Assembly (NCBI RefSeq): GCF_000271305.1
Contig: NZ_AKGD01000001.1
Coordinates: 2,281,501 to 2,345,500 of the forward strand
Length of the DNA stretch: 64,000 nucleotides
Origin: Hydrocarboniphaga effusa AP103
GTDB lineage: Bacteria; Pseudomonadota; Gammaproteobacteria; Nevskiales; Nevskiaceae
Reading direction: 5' to 3'
How positions within the stretch are numbered: position 1 is the first letter of the stretch; each line of letters begins with the position of its first letter. The notes under the pieces are model-generated. The model had not been told where the DNA came from. It ran no database searches and worked only from the letters and a program-made list of their open reading frames with translations. Position numbers and translations under genes: made by a program. Below, piece after piece: positions 63,483-64,000 of this stretch.

Positions 63483-64000
63483 ATGGGGATCATCAATCGC
63501 GGCGGCCTGCTGGCTGCCTGCTGCTTCGTTCCGGCCGTCGCCTTCGCCGCTCCGGCCACGCTCGTCGGCTGGTTCGATCAACTGCCCAAGCCGCCCAAGA
63601 GCGCGGCCGAGGCGCAGGCCAAGGTCAGGCTCCAGAACGGTCGCGTCGAGATCAGCGACGCCGCGTTCGCGAGCTACCTGGCCGAGCTCGACGCCAAGGA
63701 AGCGGCGCTCACGCAGCAGAACCAGCACATCGCCGAGAGCTTCGGCGACGGTTCGGACATGCAGGCCGAACTCAGCGCGGCCGCCGGTGGCGACCTGAAC
63801 GATCCGGAATTCATCGCCAAGCTCGAAGCGATGTCCGATGCCGAGAAGATCGCGTTCGCGCAGCGCATGTCGGCTCCGTCGCAGGCCGCGATGAAGAAGC
63901 AGCGCGGCGGCATCAGCATGGCCGGCGACGAACCCGCCGCGGTGCGCACCGCGATGGGCGCGGCGACGAGCTATGCGCAGAACTCGGCGCCGCTCGCGCA
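63483..64000 (+). CDS. Secreted hypothetical protein, 3' partial
   Basis: The window ends inside this gene after 172 codons. Signal peptide: MGIINRGGLLAACCFVPAVAFAAPA. The mature part is Ala/Gln/Glu-rich and helical (FASYLAELDAKEAALTQQNQHIAESFGDG, EAMSDAEKIAFAQRMSAPSQAAMK), suggesting a periplasmic coiled coil. The family is not recognised. GGGGG lies a few bases before the ATG. It starts 95 bp after the CheB-like gene and probably has its own promoter. Confidence 0.6.
   Translation, partial: MGIINRGGLLAACCFVPAVAFAAPATLVGWFDQLPKPPKSAAEAQAKVRLQNGRVEISDAAFASYLAELDAKEAALTQQNQHIAESFGDGSDMQAELSAAAGGDLNDPEFIAKLEAMSDAEKIAFAQRMSAPSQAAMKKQRGGISMAGDEPAAVRTAMGAATSYAQNSAPLA

Overview
The window is a chromosomal segment of a high-GC gammaproteobacterium. 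The order Xanthomonadales is the best guess. The reasons are the contiguous str-S10-spc-alpha ribosomal block in gammaproteobacterial order, an Oar-like TonB-dependent receptor fragment, divergent uvrA and ssb, and the codon use. The taxon is inferred from gene content only.

Layout. 1-4.0 kb holds an exopolysaccharide/O-antigen patch: a GT-B-like glycosyltransferase, an EpsG-like membrane protein, a GT2 rhamnosyltransferase-like enzyme, and a Wzz chain-length regulator on the opposite strand. 4.0-6.5 kb is a nest of dead insertion sequences: an internally deleted IS3-family element invaded by a frameshifted IS5-like element. 6.66-25.2 kb is the complete ribosomal superoperon from rpsL to rplQ (with fusA, tuf, secY and rpoA). 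It has its own promoter, a terminator after tuf, a likely S8 control hairpin before rplE, an internal promoter before rpsM, and a terminator after rplQ. rpoBC, the usual upstream neighbour, is absent. EF-Tu has an unusual switch I and foreign-looking codon use.

25.3-40.1 kb contains a TonB-dependent receptor fragment lacking its 5' part, an EamA transporter joined to an oligopeptide ABC operon (SBP, two permeases, one ATPase, no second ATPase), a secreted PHB-depolymerase-like esterase, a DUF1800 lipoprotein with a Tat-exported DUF1501 partner, and uvrA on the minus strand.

40.5-57.66 kb is an accessory island wedged between uvrA and ssb, which are divergent neighbours in many proteobacteria. 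Its edges carry inverted clusters of an approx. 20-bp repeat (core AAATAAAGTTGGAA), three copies per side, like transposase-binding arrays, but no matching transposase is visible. Cargo looks defence-like: a HEPN-motif protein, an sce7726-like PD-(D/E)XK protein with its sce7725-like partner, a PIN-like protein plus ImmA/IrrE peptidase divergent from a self-cleaving LexA-like repressor with a palindromic operator, a GHKL ATPase fused to a nuclease-like domain, an Mrr-type endonuclease fragment and another PD-(D/E)XK protein. Debris includes a sucD 3' fragment, an istB fragment, and two inverted, nearly identical IS66 copies (one complete with an 8-bp target duplication, one 5'-truncated).

57.7-64 kb returns to core genes: ssb, a large CHASE3-GAF-hybrid histidine kinase with three receiver domains, CheR-like and CheB-like enzymes in one apparent operon, and the start of a secreted protein cut by the window end.
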